In this document: piece after piece, positions 42,061-55,159 of the stretch
Layout of the letters: each line of letters begins with the position of its first letter
Position numbering within the stretch: position 1 is the stretch's first letter
Source: Archivesica marissinica
Lineage: Eukaryota > Mollusca > Bivalvia > Venerida > Vesicomyidae
Assembly: GCA_014843695.1 (NCBI GenBank)
Contig: CM026397.1
Span: 50,351,799-50,415,798, forward strand
Reading direction: 5' to 3'
Length of the DNA: 64,000 bases
The notes under the pieces: model-generated
What the model saw: the letters and a program-made list of their open reading frames with translations, nothing else
What the model was told of the DNA's origin: nothing
Databases searched by the model: none
Position numbers and translations under genes: made by a program

Positions 42061-42730
42061 TATCGGTTGCATACGCTGCAGTTATATGCACTGCACATTA
42101 AATATCATAATTATAAAGTCTATCAGTGTCACACTTACCTGTGCAGCCACATTTCTTCTCGTATTATTTATAAGTTATTCAATTTTAATAATGTGTCAAT
42201 CACAACCGGAACAAACATTTATATGTTTAAATTTACCTCATATGAAAGCCAATTGAAGGTCATTTGAAAGCCAAAACTTTGGCTGAAATTAGCCCCCAGT
42301 AGCAAAGGACAATTAAACATGGATACTAATACTAAAAGATAAATAGGAAATACAGATACCTAATACTAATAATAAATAAAGTCTTTATTTTACGAGAGAA
42401 CTCATTTAAGTATAGGATATAATCCGTGTGAGGCGCGTAGCGCCGAAGACAGTACCAATATTTTACATATTGGATCCGTTTGAGGCTTATATCTTACTTA
42501 AAACACACTTATATAACAAGATCCTCCTAATTAAAAGTGCTAATTTCGTACATGTAAGCGTAGGATTTAATATATTACTCTGGCTTGTTGACACCAGTCC
42601 AAAATTAATAATAATGGACTGCAAGTACAAGGGTATGACGTCACGACAGTGTTTTAACAAAAGTTAATCTACTCTGAGGCCCTGAACATATATACAAATG
42701 ATAGGACTATATGTGAAAACTGCGTATTGT
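42061..42730. other. No gene recognised
   Basis: Contains a small perfect palindrome GGCGCGTAGCGCC at about 42432. No coding motif. Confidence 0.5.
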
Positions 42731-42902
42731 AATTATATAACCCTTCAGAACAGAACAGAACTCTTTGAAATGTAATTATATAACCCTTCATAACAGAACA
42801 GAACTCTTTGAAATGTAATTATATAACCCTTCATAACAGAACAGAACTCTTTGAAATGTAATTATATAACCCTTCAGAACAGAACAGAACTCTTTGAAAT
42901 GC
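42731..42902. repeat. 43-bp minisatellite, 4 units
   Basis: Units contain TGTAATTATATAACCCTTCA and GAACAGAACAGAACTCTTTG. Confidence 0.95.
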
Positions 42903-43157
42903 TAAACAACAACCCCATACTTCACAACCATAAAACAGGTCCTGAAAATAGTTAATTATTAGTATGGAATATATCCAACCTCTGATCTCGCAGTATGTAA
43001 ATCAACTGGCCGTGATGATACGGTTGCAAATGTACACTGTGATTACAACAGATCTGATCATTGAAAAGCCATAAATAACTAATCACTGGACATGTAGAAA
43101 TATTATTATATAGTTATGGATATAGATTTAAAAACCATCGCTGTGGCCTAGTTGTTA

Positions 43158-43333
43158 AGACGGATCTGTAGTCCAGTGGTAACACGCTGGACTTGTAATC
43201 CAGGGATCGCAGGTTCGATTCCCCGTCTGACCCTAATAACATTAACAGTCTTTCAGATGGGACGTTAAACCGAGGTCTCGTGTCGGTGCTTTACACTGTG
43301 CACGTAAAAGAACCAGATGAGACTCTGGAATGG
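43158..43333 (+). mobile_element. SINE-T, 3'-truncated, anticodon TGT variant
   Basis: Complete head (AAGACGGATCTGTAGTCCAG, loop CTTGTAA, box B GGTTCGATTCC) and first half of the body, ending at GAGACTCTGGAATGG. The hairpin and tail are lost, so this is a later deletion rather than normal 5' truncation. Confidence 0.9.
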
Positions 43334-43548
43334 CCTATGCAACGAGGCATACAAGCTTAATGATATCAGTGTCTATGTTTGTTGCATTAGCAATGTAGTC
43401 AATAGGCGCTTCTGTGCGGGATATAGTGTATGGTATTTTATAATAATACTATGAACACAATAACCGATAGCATATATGGTCACGAGTTCGAGCCCCGCTC
43501 CGACAGTGTCTCTTTATAAATGCATGAAAGGTGTTGTAAGGTAAACTG

Positions 43549-43835
43549 TTAACACATGGATCTGTAGTCCAGTAGTAACACGCTGGGCTGGTAATCCAAG
43601 GATCGCAGGTTCGATCCACCGTCTGACACTAATAAAACTAACAGTCTTTCAGATGGGACATTAAACCGAAGTCTCGTGTCGGTGCTGTACACCGTGCACG
43701 TAAAAGAATCAGAGGAGACTCTGGAATGGGTCTCTGTCTGTATCATGAACTATCATCCAACATTCTAAAATTACTAATCTCTTCAGAAGGCGTTGCTCAT
43801 ATGGGCAACCGGTAGCGACGATAAAACACACATAC
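43549..43835 (+). mobile_element. SINE-T with target-site duplication, 5' end slightly changed
   Basis: Head ATGGATCTGTAGTCCAGTAG, loop CTGGTAA, box B GGTTCGATCCA (decayed at the last base), body, hairpin GCGTTGCTCATATGGGCAAC...AGCGACG with a shortened tail (ATAAAACACACATAC). GGTAAACTG flanks it at 43540-43548 and 43836-43844. Confidence 0.9.
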
Positions 43836-44084
43836 GGTAAACTGCGGGCAACTTCTTTGACTGTTCTGGTCGTGTTTTAACACATGTTGGCGTTCGGTGT
43901 AAATCAGCATACAGCAACTCAGTCGTAGCAGCAGATGCAGGGTTTTAATAGGCGGTCGTTATTCGGGCGTGGCTTTAGCACAGGTGGCACAGTATATGTC
44001 TGCATGCTGTGTAATTCTATATACATGAATGTACAGCAATAAACATGTATACATATATACAGGACCGCATATATTTAATGAGAT

Positions 44085-47000
44085 GCATGTTATACCGTGA
44101 TGCCATAATACTATAGGCGATATATGGATTCCAAAGAGTTCTAAGCATGTTATACCGTGATGCCATAATAATATAGGCGACATATGGATTCCAAAGAGTT
44201 CTAAGCATGTTATACCGTGATGCCATAATAATATAGGCGATATATGGATTCCAAAGAGTTCTAAGCATGTTATACCGTGATGCCATAATAATATAGGCGA
44301 TATATGGATTCCAAAGAGTTCTAAGCATGTTATACCGTGATGCCATATTAATATAGGCGATAAATGGATTCCAAAGAGTTCTAAGCATGTTATACCGTGA
44401 TGCCATATTAATATAGGTGATATATGGATTCCAAAGAGTTCTAAGCATGTTATACCGTGATGCCATAATAATATAGGCGATATATGGATTCCAAAGAGTT
44501 CTAAGCATGTTATACCGTGATGCCATAATAATATAGGCGATATATGGATTCCAAAGAGTTCTAAGCATGTTATACCGTGATGCCATAATACTATAGGCGA
44601 TATATGGATTCCAAAGAGTTCTAAGCATGTTATACCGTGATGCCATAATAATATAGGTGATATATGGATTCCAAAGAGTTCTAAGCATGTTATACCGTGA
44701 TGCCATATTAATATAGGCGATATATGGATTCCAAAGAGTTCTAAGCATGTTATACCGTGATGCCATAATAATATAGGTGATATATGGATTCCAAAGAGTT
44801 CTAAGCATGTTATACCGTGATGCCATATTAATATAGGTGATATATGGATTCCAAAGAGTTCTAAGCATGTTATACCGTGATGCCATAATACTATAGGTGA
44901 TATATGGATTCCAAAGAGTTCTAAGCATGTTATACCGTGATGCCATAATAATATAGGCGATATATGGATTCCAAAGAGTTCTAAGCATGTTATACCGTGA
45001 TGCCATAATAATATAGGTGATATATGGATTCCAAAGAGTTCTAAGCATGTTATACCGTGATGCCATAATACTATAGGCGATATATGGATTCCAAAGAGTT
45101 CTAAGCATGTTATACCGTGATGCCATAATAATATAGGCGATATATGGATTCCAAAGAGTTCTAAGCATGTTATACCGTGATGCCATAATACTATAGGCGA
45201 TATATGGATTCCAAAGAGTTCTAAGCATGTTATACCGTGATGCCATAATAATATAGGCGATATATGGATTCCAAAGAGTTCTAAGCATGTTATACCGTGA
45301 TGCCATAATAATATAGGCGATATATGGATTCCAAAGAGTTCTAAGCATGTTATACCGTGATGCCATATTAATATAGGCGATATATGGATTCCAAAGAGTT
45401 CTAAGCATGTTATACCGTGATGCCATATTAATATAGGCGATAAATGGATTCCAAAGAGTTCTAAGCATGTTATACCGTGATGCCATATTAATATAGGTGA
45501 TATATGGATTCCAAAGAGTTCTAAGCATGTTATACCGTGATGCCATATTAATATAGGTGATATATGGATTCCAAAGAGTTCTAAGCATGTTATACCGTGA
45601 TGCCATAATACTATAGGTGATATATGGATTCCAAAGTGTTCTAAGCATGTTATACCGTGATGCCATAATACTATAGGCGATATATGAATTCCAAAGTGTT
45701 CTAAGCATGTTATACCGTGATGCCATAATAATATAGGTGATATATGGATTCCAAAGAGTTCTAAGCATGTTATACCGTAATGCCATAATACTATAGGCGA
45801 TATATGGATTCCAAAGTGTTCTAAGCATGTTATACCGTAATGCCATAATACTATAGGCGATATATGGATTCCAAAGTGTTCTAAGCATGTTATACCGTGA
45901 TGCCATAATACTATAGGCGATATATGGATTCCAAAGAGTTCTAAGCATGTTATACCGTGATGCCATAATACTATAGGCGATATATGGATTCCAAAGAGTT
46001 CTAAGCATGTAATACCGTGATGCCATAATAATATAGGCGATATATGGATTCCAAAGAGTTCTAAGCATGTTATACCGTGATGCCATATTAATATAGGCGA
46101 TAAATGGATTCCAAAGAGTTCTAAGCATGTTATACCGTGATGCCATAATAATATAGGTGATATATGGATTCCAAAGAGTTCTAAGCATGTTATACCGTGA
46201 TGCCATAATACTATAGGTGATAAATGGATTCCAAAGAGTTCTAAGCATGTTATACCGTGATGCCATAATAATATAGGCGATATATGGATTCCAAAGAGTT
46301 CTAAGCATGTTATACCGTGATGCCATATTAATATAGGCGATAAATGGATTCCAAAGAGTTCTAAGCATGTTATACCGTGATGCCATATTAATATAGGTGA
46401 TAAATGGATTCCAAAGAGTTCTAAGCATGTTATACCGTGATGCCATAATAATATAGGCGATATATGGATTCCAAAGAGTTCTAAGCATGTTATACCGTGA
46501 TGCCATAATAATATAGGCGATATATGGATTCCAAAGAGTTCTAAGCATGTTATACCGTGATGCCATATAATATAGGCGATATATGGATTCCAAAGAGTTC
46601 TAAGCATGTTATACCGTGATGCCATAATAATATAGGCGATATATGGATTCCAAAGAGTTCTAAGCATGTTATACCGTGATGCCATAATAATATAGGCGAT
46701 ATATGGATTCCAAAGAGTTCTAAGCATGTTATACCGTGATGCCATACTAATATAGGCGATATATGGATTCCAAAGAGTTCTAAGCATGTTATACCGTGAT
46801 GCCATATTAATATAGGTGATATATGGATTCCAAAGAGTTCTAAGCATGTTATACCGTGATGCCATATTAATATAGGTGATATATGGATTCCAAAGAGTTC
46901 TAAGCATGTTATACCGTGATGCCATAATACTATAGGTGATATATGGATTCCAAAGAGTTCTAAGCATGTTATACCGTAATGCCATAATACTATAGGCGAT

Positions 47001-50000
47001 ATATGGATTCCAAAGTGTTCTAAGCATGTTATACCGTAATGCCATAATACTATAGGCGATATATGGATTCCAAAGTGTTCTAAGCATGTTATACCGTGAT
47101 GCCATAATACTATAGGCGATATATGGATTCCAAAGAGTTCTAAGCATGTTATACCGTGATGCCATAATAATATAGGCGATATATGGATTCCAAAGAGTTC
47201 TAAGCATGTTATACCGTGATGCCATAATAATATAGGCGATATATGGATTCCAAAGAGTTCTAAGCATGTTATACCGTGATGCCATATTAATATAGGCGAT
47301 AAATGGATTCCAAAGAGTTCTAAGCATGTTATACCGTGATGCCATAATAATATAGGTGATATATGGATTCCAAAGAGTTCTAAGCATGTTATACCGTGAT
47401 GCCATATTAATATAGGTGATATATGGATTCCAAAGAGTTCTAAGCATGTTATACCGTGATGCCATAATAATATAGGTGATATATGGATTCCAAAGAGTTC
47501 TAAGCATGTTATACCGTGATGCCATAATAATATAGCGATATATGGATTCCAAAGAGTTCTAAGCATGTTATACCGTGATGCCATAATAATATAGGTGATA
47601 TATGGATTCCAAAGAGTTCTAAGCATGTTATACCGTGATGCCATAATACTATAGGTGATATATGGATTCCAAAGAGTTCTAAGCATGTTATACCGTGATG
47701 CCATAATACTATAGGTGATATATGGATTCCAAAGAGTTCTAAGCATGTTATACCGTGATGCCATAATACTATAGGCGATATATGGATTCCAAAGAGTTCT
47801 AAGCATGTTATACCGTGATGCCATAATAATATAGGCGATATATGGATTCCAAAGAGTTCTAAGCATGTTATACCGTGATGCCATAATAATATAGGTGATA
47901 TATGGATTCCAAAGAGTTCTAAGCATGTTATACCGTGATGCCATAATACTATAGGTGATATATGGATTCCAAAGAGTTCTAAGCATGTTATACCGTGATG
48001 CCATATTAATATAGGCGATAAATGGATTCCAAAGAGTTCTAAGCATGTTATACCGTGATGCCATATTAATATAGGTGATATATGGATTCCAAAGAGTTCT
48101 AAGCATGTTATACCGTGATGCCATATTAATATAGGTGATATATGGATTCCAAAGAGTTCTAAGCATGTTATACCGTGATGCCATAATACTATAGGTGATA
48201 TATGGATTCCAAAGTGTTCTAAGCATGTTATACCGTGATGCCATAATACTATAGGCGATATATGGATTCCAAAGTGTTCTAAGCATGTTATACCGTGATG
48301 CCATAATAATATAGGTGATATATGGATTCCAAAGAGTTCTAAGCATGTTATACCGTGATGCCATAATACTATAGGCGATATATGGATTCCAAAGTGTTCT
48401 AAGCATGTTATACCGTAATGCCATAATACTATAGGCGATATATGGATTCCAAAGTGTTCTAAGCATGTTATACCGTGATGCCATAATACTATAGGCGATA
48501 TATGGATTCCAAAGAGTTCTAAGCATGTTATACCGTGATGCCATAATACTATAGGCGATATATGGATTCCAAAGAGTTCTAAGCATGTAATACCGTGATG
48601 CCATAATAATATAGGCGATATATGGATTCCAAAGAGTTCTAAGCATGTTATACCGTGATGCCATATTAATATAGGCGATAAATGGATTCCAAAGAGTTCT
48701 AAGCATGTTATACCGTGATGCCATAATAATATAGGTGATATATGGATTCCAAAGAGTTCTAAGCATGTTATACCGTGATGCCATAATACTATAGGTGATA
48801 TATGGATTCCAAAGAGTTCTAAGCATGTTATACCGTGATGCCATAATAATATAGGTGATATATGGATTCCAAAGAGTTCTAAGCATGTTATACCGTGATG
48901 CCATAATACTATAGGCGATATATGGATTCCAAAGAGTTCTAAGCATGTTATACCGTGATGCCATAATAATATAGGTGATATATGGATTCCAAAGAGTTCT
49001 AAGCATGTTATACCGTGATGCCATAATACTATAGGCGATATATGGATTCCAAAGTGTTCTAAGCATGTTATACCGTGATGCCATAATAATATAGGCGATA
49101 TATGGATTCCAAAGAGTTCTAAGCATGTTATACCGTGATGCCATAATACTATAGGCGATATATGGATTCCAAAGAGTTCTAAGCATGTTATACCGTGATG
49201 CCATAATACTATAGGCGATATATGGATTCCAAAGAGTTCTAAGCATGTAATACCGTGATGCCATAATAATATAGGCGATATATGGATTCCAAAGAGTTCT
49301 AAGCATGTTATACCGTGATGCCATATAATATAGGCGATAAATGGATTCCAAAGAGTTCTAAGCATGTTATACCGTGATGCCATAATAATATAGGTGATAT
49401 ATGGATTCCAAAGAGTTCTAAGCATGTTATACCGTGATGCCATAATACTATAGGTGATATATGGATTCCAAAGAGTTCTAAGCATGTTATACCGTGATGC
49501 CATAATAATATAGGTGATATATGGATTCCAAAGAGTTCTAAGCATGTTATACCGTGATGCCATAATAATATAGGTGATATATGGATTCCAAAGAGTTCTA
49601 AGCATGTTATACCGTGATGCCATAATAATATAGGCGATATATGGATTCCAAAGAGTTCTAAGCATGTTATACCGTGATGCCATAATAATATAGGTGATAA
49701 ATGGATTCCAAAGTGTTCTAAGCATGTTATACCGTAATGCCATAATAATATAGGCGATATATGGATTCCAAAGAGTTCTAAGCATGTTATACCGTGATGC
49801 CATAATAATATAGGCGATATATGGATTCCAAAGAGTTCTAAGCATGTTATACCGTGATGCCATAATAATATAGGTGATAATGGATTCCAAAGAGTTCTAA
49901 GCATGTTATACCGTGATGCCATAATACTATAGGCGATATATGGATTCCAAAGAGTTCTAAGCATGTTATACCGTGATGCCATAATAATATAGGCGATATA

Positions 50001-52418
50001 TGGATTCCAAAGAGTTCTAAGCATGTTATACCGTGATGCCATAATAATATAGGTGATATATGGATTCCAAAGAGTTCTAAGCATGTTATACCGTGATGCC
50101 ATAATAATATAGGCGATAAATGGATTCCAAAGAGTTCTAAGCATGTTATACCGTGATGCCATAATAATATAGGTGATATATGGATTCCAAAGAGTTCTAA
50201 GCATGTTATACCGTGATGCCATAATACTATAGGCGATATATGGATTCCAAAGAGTTCTAAGCATGTTATACCGTGATGCCATAATAATATAGGTGATAAA
50301 TGGATTCCAAAGAGTTCTAAGCATGTTATACCGTGATGCCATAATACTATAGGCGATATATGGATTCCAAAGAGTTCTAAGCATGTTATACCGTGATGCC
50401 ATAATACTATAGGCGATATATGGATTCCAAAGAGTTCTAAGCATGTTATACCGTGATGCCATAATAATATAGGTGATATATGGATTCCAAAGAGTTCTAA
50501 GCATGTTATACCGTGATGCCATAATAATATAGGCGATATATGGATTCCAAAGAGTTCTAAGCATGTTATACCGTGATGCCATAATAATATAGGTGATATA
50601 TGGATTCCAAAGAGTTCTAAGCATGTTATACCGTGATGCCATAATACTATAGGCGATATATGGATTCCAAAGAGTTCTAAGCATGTTATACCGTGATGCC
50701 ATAATAATATAGGTGATAAATGGATTCCAAAGAGTTCTAAGCATGTTATACCGTGATGCCATAATACTATAGGCGATATATGGATTCCAAAGAGTTCTAA
50801 GCATGTTATACCGTGATGCCAAATACTATAGGTGATATATGGATTCCAAAGAGTTCTAAGCATGTTATACCGTGATGCCATAATACTATAGGTGATATAT
50901 GGATTCCAAATGTTCTAAGCATGTTATACCGTGATGCCATAATACTATAGGCGATATATGGATTCCAAAGAGTTCTAAGCATGTTATACCGTGATGCCAA
51001 ATAATATAGGTGATATATGGATTCCAAAGAGTTCTAAGCATGTTATACCGTGATGCCATAATAATATAGGCGATATATGGATTCCAAAGAGTTCTAAGCA
51101 TGTTATACCGTGATGCCATAATAATATAGGTGATAAATGGATTCCAAAGAGTTCTAAGCATGTTATACCGTGATGCCATACTAGTATAGGCGATAAATGG
51201 ATTCCAAAGAGTTCTAAGCATGTTATACCGTGATGCCATAATAATATAGGTGATATATGGATTCCAAAGAGTTCTAAGCATGTTATACCGTGATGCCATA
51301 ATACTATAGGCGATATATGGATTCCAAAGAGTTCTAAGCATGTTATACCGTGATGCCATAATAATATAGGTGATAAATGGATTCCAAAGAGTTCTAAGCA
51401 TGTTATACCGTGATGCCATAATACTATAGGCGATATATGGATTCCAAAGAGTTCTAAGCATGTTATACCGTGATGCCATAATACTATAGGCGATATATGG
51501 ATTCCAAAGAGTTCTAAGCATGTTATACCGTGATGCCATAATAATATAGGTGATATATGGATTCCAAAGAGTTCTAAGCATGTTATACCGTGATGCCATA
51601 ATACTATAGGCGATATATGGATTCCAAAGAGTTCTAAGCATGTTATACCGTGATGCCATAATACTATAGGCGATATATGGATTCCAAAGAGTTCTAAGCA
51701 TGTTATACCGTGATGCCAAATACTATAGGTGATATATGGATTCCAAAGAGTTCTAAGCATGTTATACCGTGATGCCATAATACTATAGGGGATATATGGA
51801 TTCCAAATGTTCTAAGCATGTTATACCGTGATGCCATAATACGATAGGCGATATATGGATTCCAAAGAGTTCTAAGCATGTTATACCGTGATGCAAAATA
51901 CTATAGGTGATATATGGATTCCAAAGAGTTCTAAGCATGTTATACCGTTATGCCATAATACTATAGGGGATATATGGATTCCAAAGTGTTCTAAGCATGT
52001 TATACCGTGATGCCATAATACTATAGTCGATATATGGATTCCAAAGAGTTCTAAGCATGTTATACCGTGATGCCATAATACTATAGGCGATATATGGATT
52101 CCAAAGTGTTCTAAGCATGTTATACCGTGATGCCATAATACTATAGGCGATATATGGATTCCAAAGAGTTCTAAGCATGTTATACCGTGATGCCATAATA
52201 CTATAAGCGATATATGGATGGATTCCAAAGTGTTCTAAGCATGTTATACCGTGATGCCATAATACTATAGGCGATATATGGATTACAAAGAGTTCTAAGC
52301 ATGCTATACCGTGATGCCATAATACTATAGGCGATATATGGATTCCAAAGAGTTCTAAGCATGCTATACCGTGGTACAATAATAATATAGGCGATATATG
52401 GATTCCAAAGAGTTCTAA
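44085..52418. repeat. 60-bp satellite array, about 139 units
   Basis: Units contain GCATGTTATACCGTGATGCC, ATAATAATATAGGCGATATA and TGGATTCCAAAGAGTTCTAA. Variation is confined to a few sites (ATAATA/ATATTA, ATATAGG/CTATAGG, GGCGA/GGTGA, TATATGG/TAAATGG, AGAGTT/AGTGTT). The left edge is abrupt and near consensus; the last 10-12 units on the right are visibly more diverged. The unit is 60 bp and free of stops on the minus strand in more than one frame, giving frames of up to about 1200 codons that switch phase at 1-2 bp indels. They are not annotated as genes. Confidence 0.98.
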
Positions 52419-52459
52419 GTTCTAAGTTTCATCAAATACTCTCAGTTTTATGCATACGT

Positions 52460-53074
52460 TTAAAGCAGCATTACATCGTAATAAAGGATGTTTTGTGTAA
52501 AATATAAATACTAATGTGTGTATGTTTACAAAAATCGAAATAGTCGCTCAGAAACGATAATATTCAAATAAATTTAAACCGTCGTATACGCGAATTTGTT
52601 TATCAATACACGAAATATAAACACGCACAGCGCGCATGCGTGAAACAACAGATGGTGTAGAAAACAACATATATATTTTGAACATGAAAGACTATCTATC
52701 TATCTTTCTCTAATGTCGAACCCCACGCGGGGATGTAGAAATGTCCCTAAAAGACTTAAGCTAACAGAGGTATGAATCAACATATCAAGTAATTTAATTA
52801 AAAAAGACAACGTGGGACACATGGGGACGATGCATTCCGAATGTAAACAAGTGCGGACGATGCGTTCCGGTTGTAAACAAGTGCGTGACCGATCGACTCG
52901 GAAAGTCTTACTTTCGGTTTCGAGTTTGTTTTATCGCCAAAAAAAACACTGTTTACCAAATGAACATAAGCATACAAAGTATACTGTTAGAATGTGTAGC
53001 AGCATTGCTACCCATACGTAAAAAATTGAATTTTTCAATGTTATTTTATTTCATACGATGTAATGCTGCTTTAA
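52460..53074. repeat. TIR element, TTAAAGC family, copy 2
   Basis: Perfect terminal inverted repeats of at least 20 bp: TTAAAGCAGCATTACATCGT at the left and its complement ending GCTGCTTTAA at the right. 615 bp; no transposase frame. It starts about 40 bp after the satellite ends. Confidence 0.85.
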
Positions 53075-53189
53075 AGGAAACCCATGAACATGATTCGTGT
53101 TAATCGTGAAAAATAAAGCTCACCAAATCAGTGTGCGGTGAAATACTTTCGAAAATCATACTGACGTTACGACAGGTCGATGATGATGT

Positions 53190-53870
53190 TCGTTTTATTT
53201 AAAGTCGCCACCGCATAAATGCATTTGGGCGACTGTATTCTCTAAGTTGTTTAGATCCTAAGGTGATTCGTTCTTCTGTGCTGGTTATTCTATGATGATT
53301 ATGTGTTCTACGATGATTATGTCCATCTTCTATGATGATTATTCCTATTCTACGGTGATTATTTCTGTATTCGCTGGCGATTCTTCTTCTATGAAGCTTA
53401 CGGAGACATCCTCTGGTGGTTACTTCTTTCCGTGCCAGGGTGACAAGGCCTGGTCTGTACGTGGTCCTTTGTAGGGCCACCCTCCTCACTGTTGGTCACC
53501 CCGCAGCAGCATTTATACGGATCTGACAGTTAGACATCTGGTCGTCGATTGTCGCAAGCAAGTCTAGATTCAGTATAGATCGGGGGAGCGTGGATCCACG
53601 ACCGTTGCCGCTCCCTCAGGTTCGCCATCTCTTCTAAACGAAAGATCGAAAATCCAGTGTTCAGCTATAACACCACCTGGAAGAGATGGCAGATCTGTCC
53701 TGATGTGCCATAGCCGTGGATCCACATACTTGGAGAGATTCCCCCTTCGCAAGATCGACAACCAGAAGATCCCAGTATCCTACGATGCTGCTGCGGGATG
53801 TGCACCACCGGTCACGACGTGCATGTCGTGAGGAGATCGACCGGCTGACGACTAGTTGATTGTCTCAAAT
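53190..53870 (-). mobile_element. Hairpin-tailed retroposon, unclassified, copy 1
   Basis: On the minus strand, the 3' end is a hairpin (AGTCGCC ... GGCGACT) followed by TTAAATAAAAC and GAACATCATCATCG. Upstream are blocks shared with 58.05-58.53 kb: TGCTGCGGGGTGACCAAC, GAGGAGGGTGG and CCAGATGTCTAACTGTCAG. A segment at about 53570-53770 has local inverted repeats (GTGGATCCACG) not seen in the other copy. No recognised coding domain. Confidence 0.6.
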
Positions 53871-54889
53871 CGAAATTTATTGAGGAGGCCATTTTGGAAT
53901 AACCAAGTCACGTGACTATCTGCTTCACACATATTTAAATCAGTAACATTTATATTACAGGCTGCTTATGTAACTACACATATATTACTGAACACATTTA
54001 CTTATATTTGTGTCAGTTGATTGTGTTTTCATTAATTGTGGCTAACATAAAGTCAATTTGTATGTATCTATGACGTCCTAGCTACCCACATATACTCAAA
54101 ATGGCGGCCATTTTGCTCAATATTTCAAATTCCATATGTGCTTTCTTGGGCCGTTTTCATAACCTGTTCAGTATTATTCCAATGCATACCTATTTCTGTT
54201 GAATATACACAATCAACAGTATCTATGCAAACACTGGTATTGCGAGCAAAATACATCTCGCCATCTTGGTGCCTTTAGATCATTGCGAGTTCGTGCTTAC
54301 ATGCTATGCACAGAAGAATTGAATAGAACGAAGATGCATCAACCATAGACGCCAGTGTTTTTGATTATACTGGACTCATTAGTGGAGATATGGTAATACG
54401 AGATGGTTTGATAATGTTCCATTCTCATTTCTCCTCAACGATTTCCCCCGAGCAATATCACACCAGATCGTTGTCGACTATACTCTCCTCTCGTCAACAC
54501 TAGTTATGATCACAGGGATTCGGCATGTTTGGGGGTACTAGTATATATATTTAAGTACAGGGATTCTACTCTGTGGGATGTCAGATATCGCATCGATCAG
54601 TAAAATGGCCCTATCTGAAACAATTTTGTACAAAGCTGTCCAAATATAACGCCTATCCCGAGTCATTATATTGTTCTTCAAATAAAACACAACTTTAAGC
54701 TGCATGCATGTATACTTTGCTGCAAACAATTGCCACAAACATTGGCCATAGCAGGTCACATTTCCGTACTAGGACACGGGTTCTGTCAGCAACAAAAAAA
54801 ATCTTCGTCGGGAGAGTTTTAACTGTGAATAACATTATCAATAAAATGTGTTTCCACTAACCTGTAGGTTTATTCGGCAAAAATGTACG
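53871..54889. other. No gene recognised
   Basis: Two short stretches (TGGCGGCCATTTTG and similar) are slightly GC-rich. A 73-codon minus-strand frame near 54.54-54.76 kb has no recognisable motif. Confidence 0.5.
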
Positions 54890-55136
54890 TCAAAAAGAGA
54901 TTTCGTAGCATTTTCAATTTGTTTTGAAAAATTCCAAAGCGGCGCAATTCGCGTTGAAACGAGCTTGAAACGAGCCGTTCTGATTGGATTATTAGAAAGT
55001 AACAAGATGTTTTTTTATATATGAAGAATAATCATAATCCAATCAGAACGCTCGTTTCAACGCTCGTTTCAACGCGAATTGCGCCGCTTTAGAATTTTTC
55101 AAAACAAATTGAAAATGCTACGAAATCTCTTTTTGA
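54890..55136. repeat. Long foldback (about 100-bp arms) abutting a LINE
   Basis: Ends TCAAAAAGAGATTTCGTAGC and its exact complement GCTACGAAATCTCTTTTTGA. The arms run inward through TTTTCAATTTGTTTTGAAAA, GCGGCGCAATTCGCGTTG and CGTTCTGATTGGATT to a loop of about 35 bp. GAAACGAGC is itself duplicated in each arm. The right end lies about 25 bp before the LINE frame opens. Confidence 0.92.
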
Positions 55137-55159
55137 ATTCTCATCATGTACCTATATAG

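Noticed and set aside
43959..52379. Minus-strand frames up to about 1200 codons with a 20-residue period
   Set aside because: They follow the 60-bp unit, switch frame at single-base indels and overlap one another in different frames. A stop-free unit of length 3n explains them.
44085..52418. CRISPR-like array of regular repeats
   Set aside because: Units are contiguous with no unique spacers, no cas genes, and the context is a eukaryotic genome.
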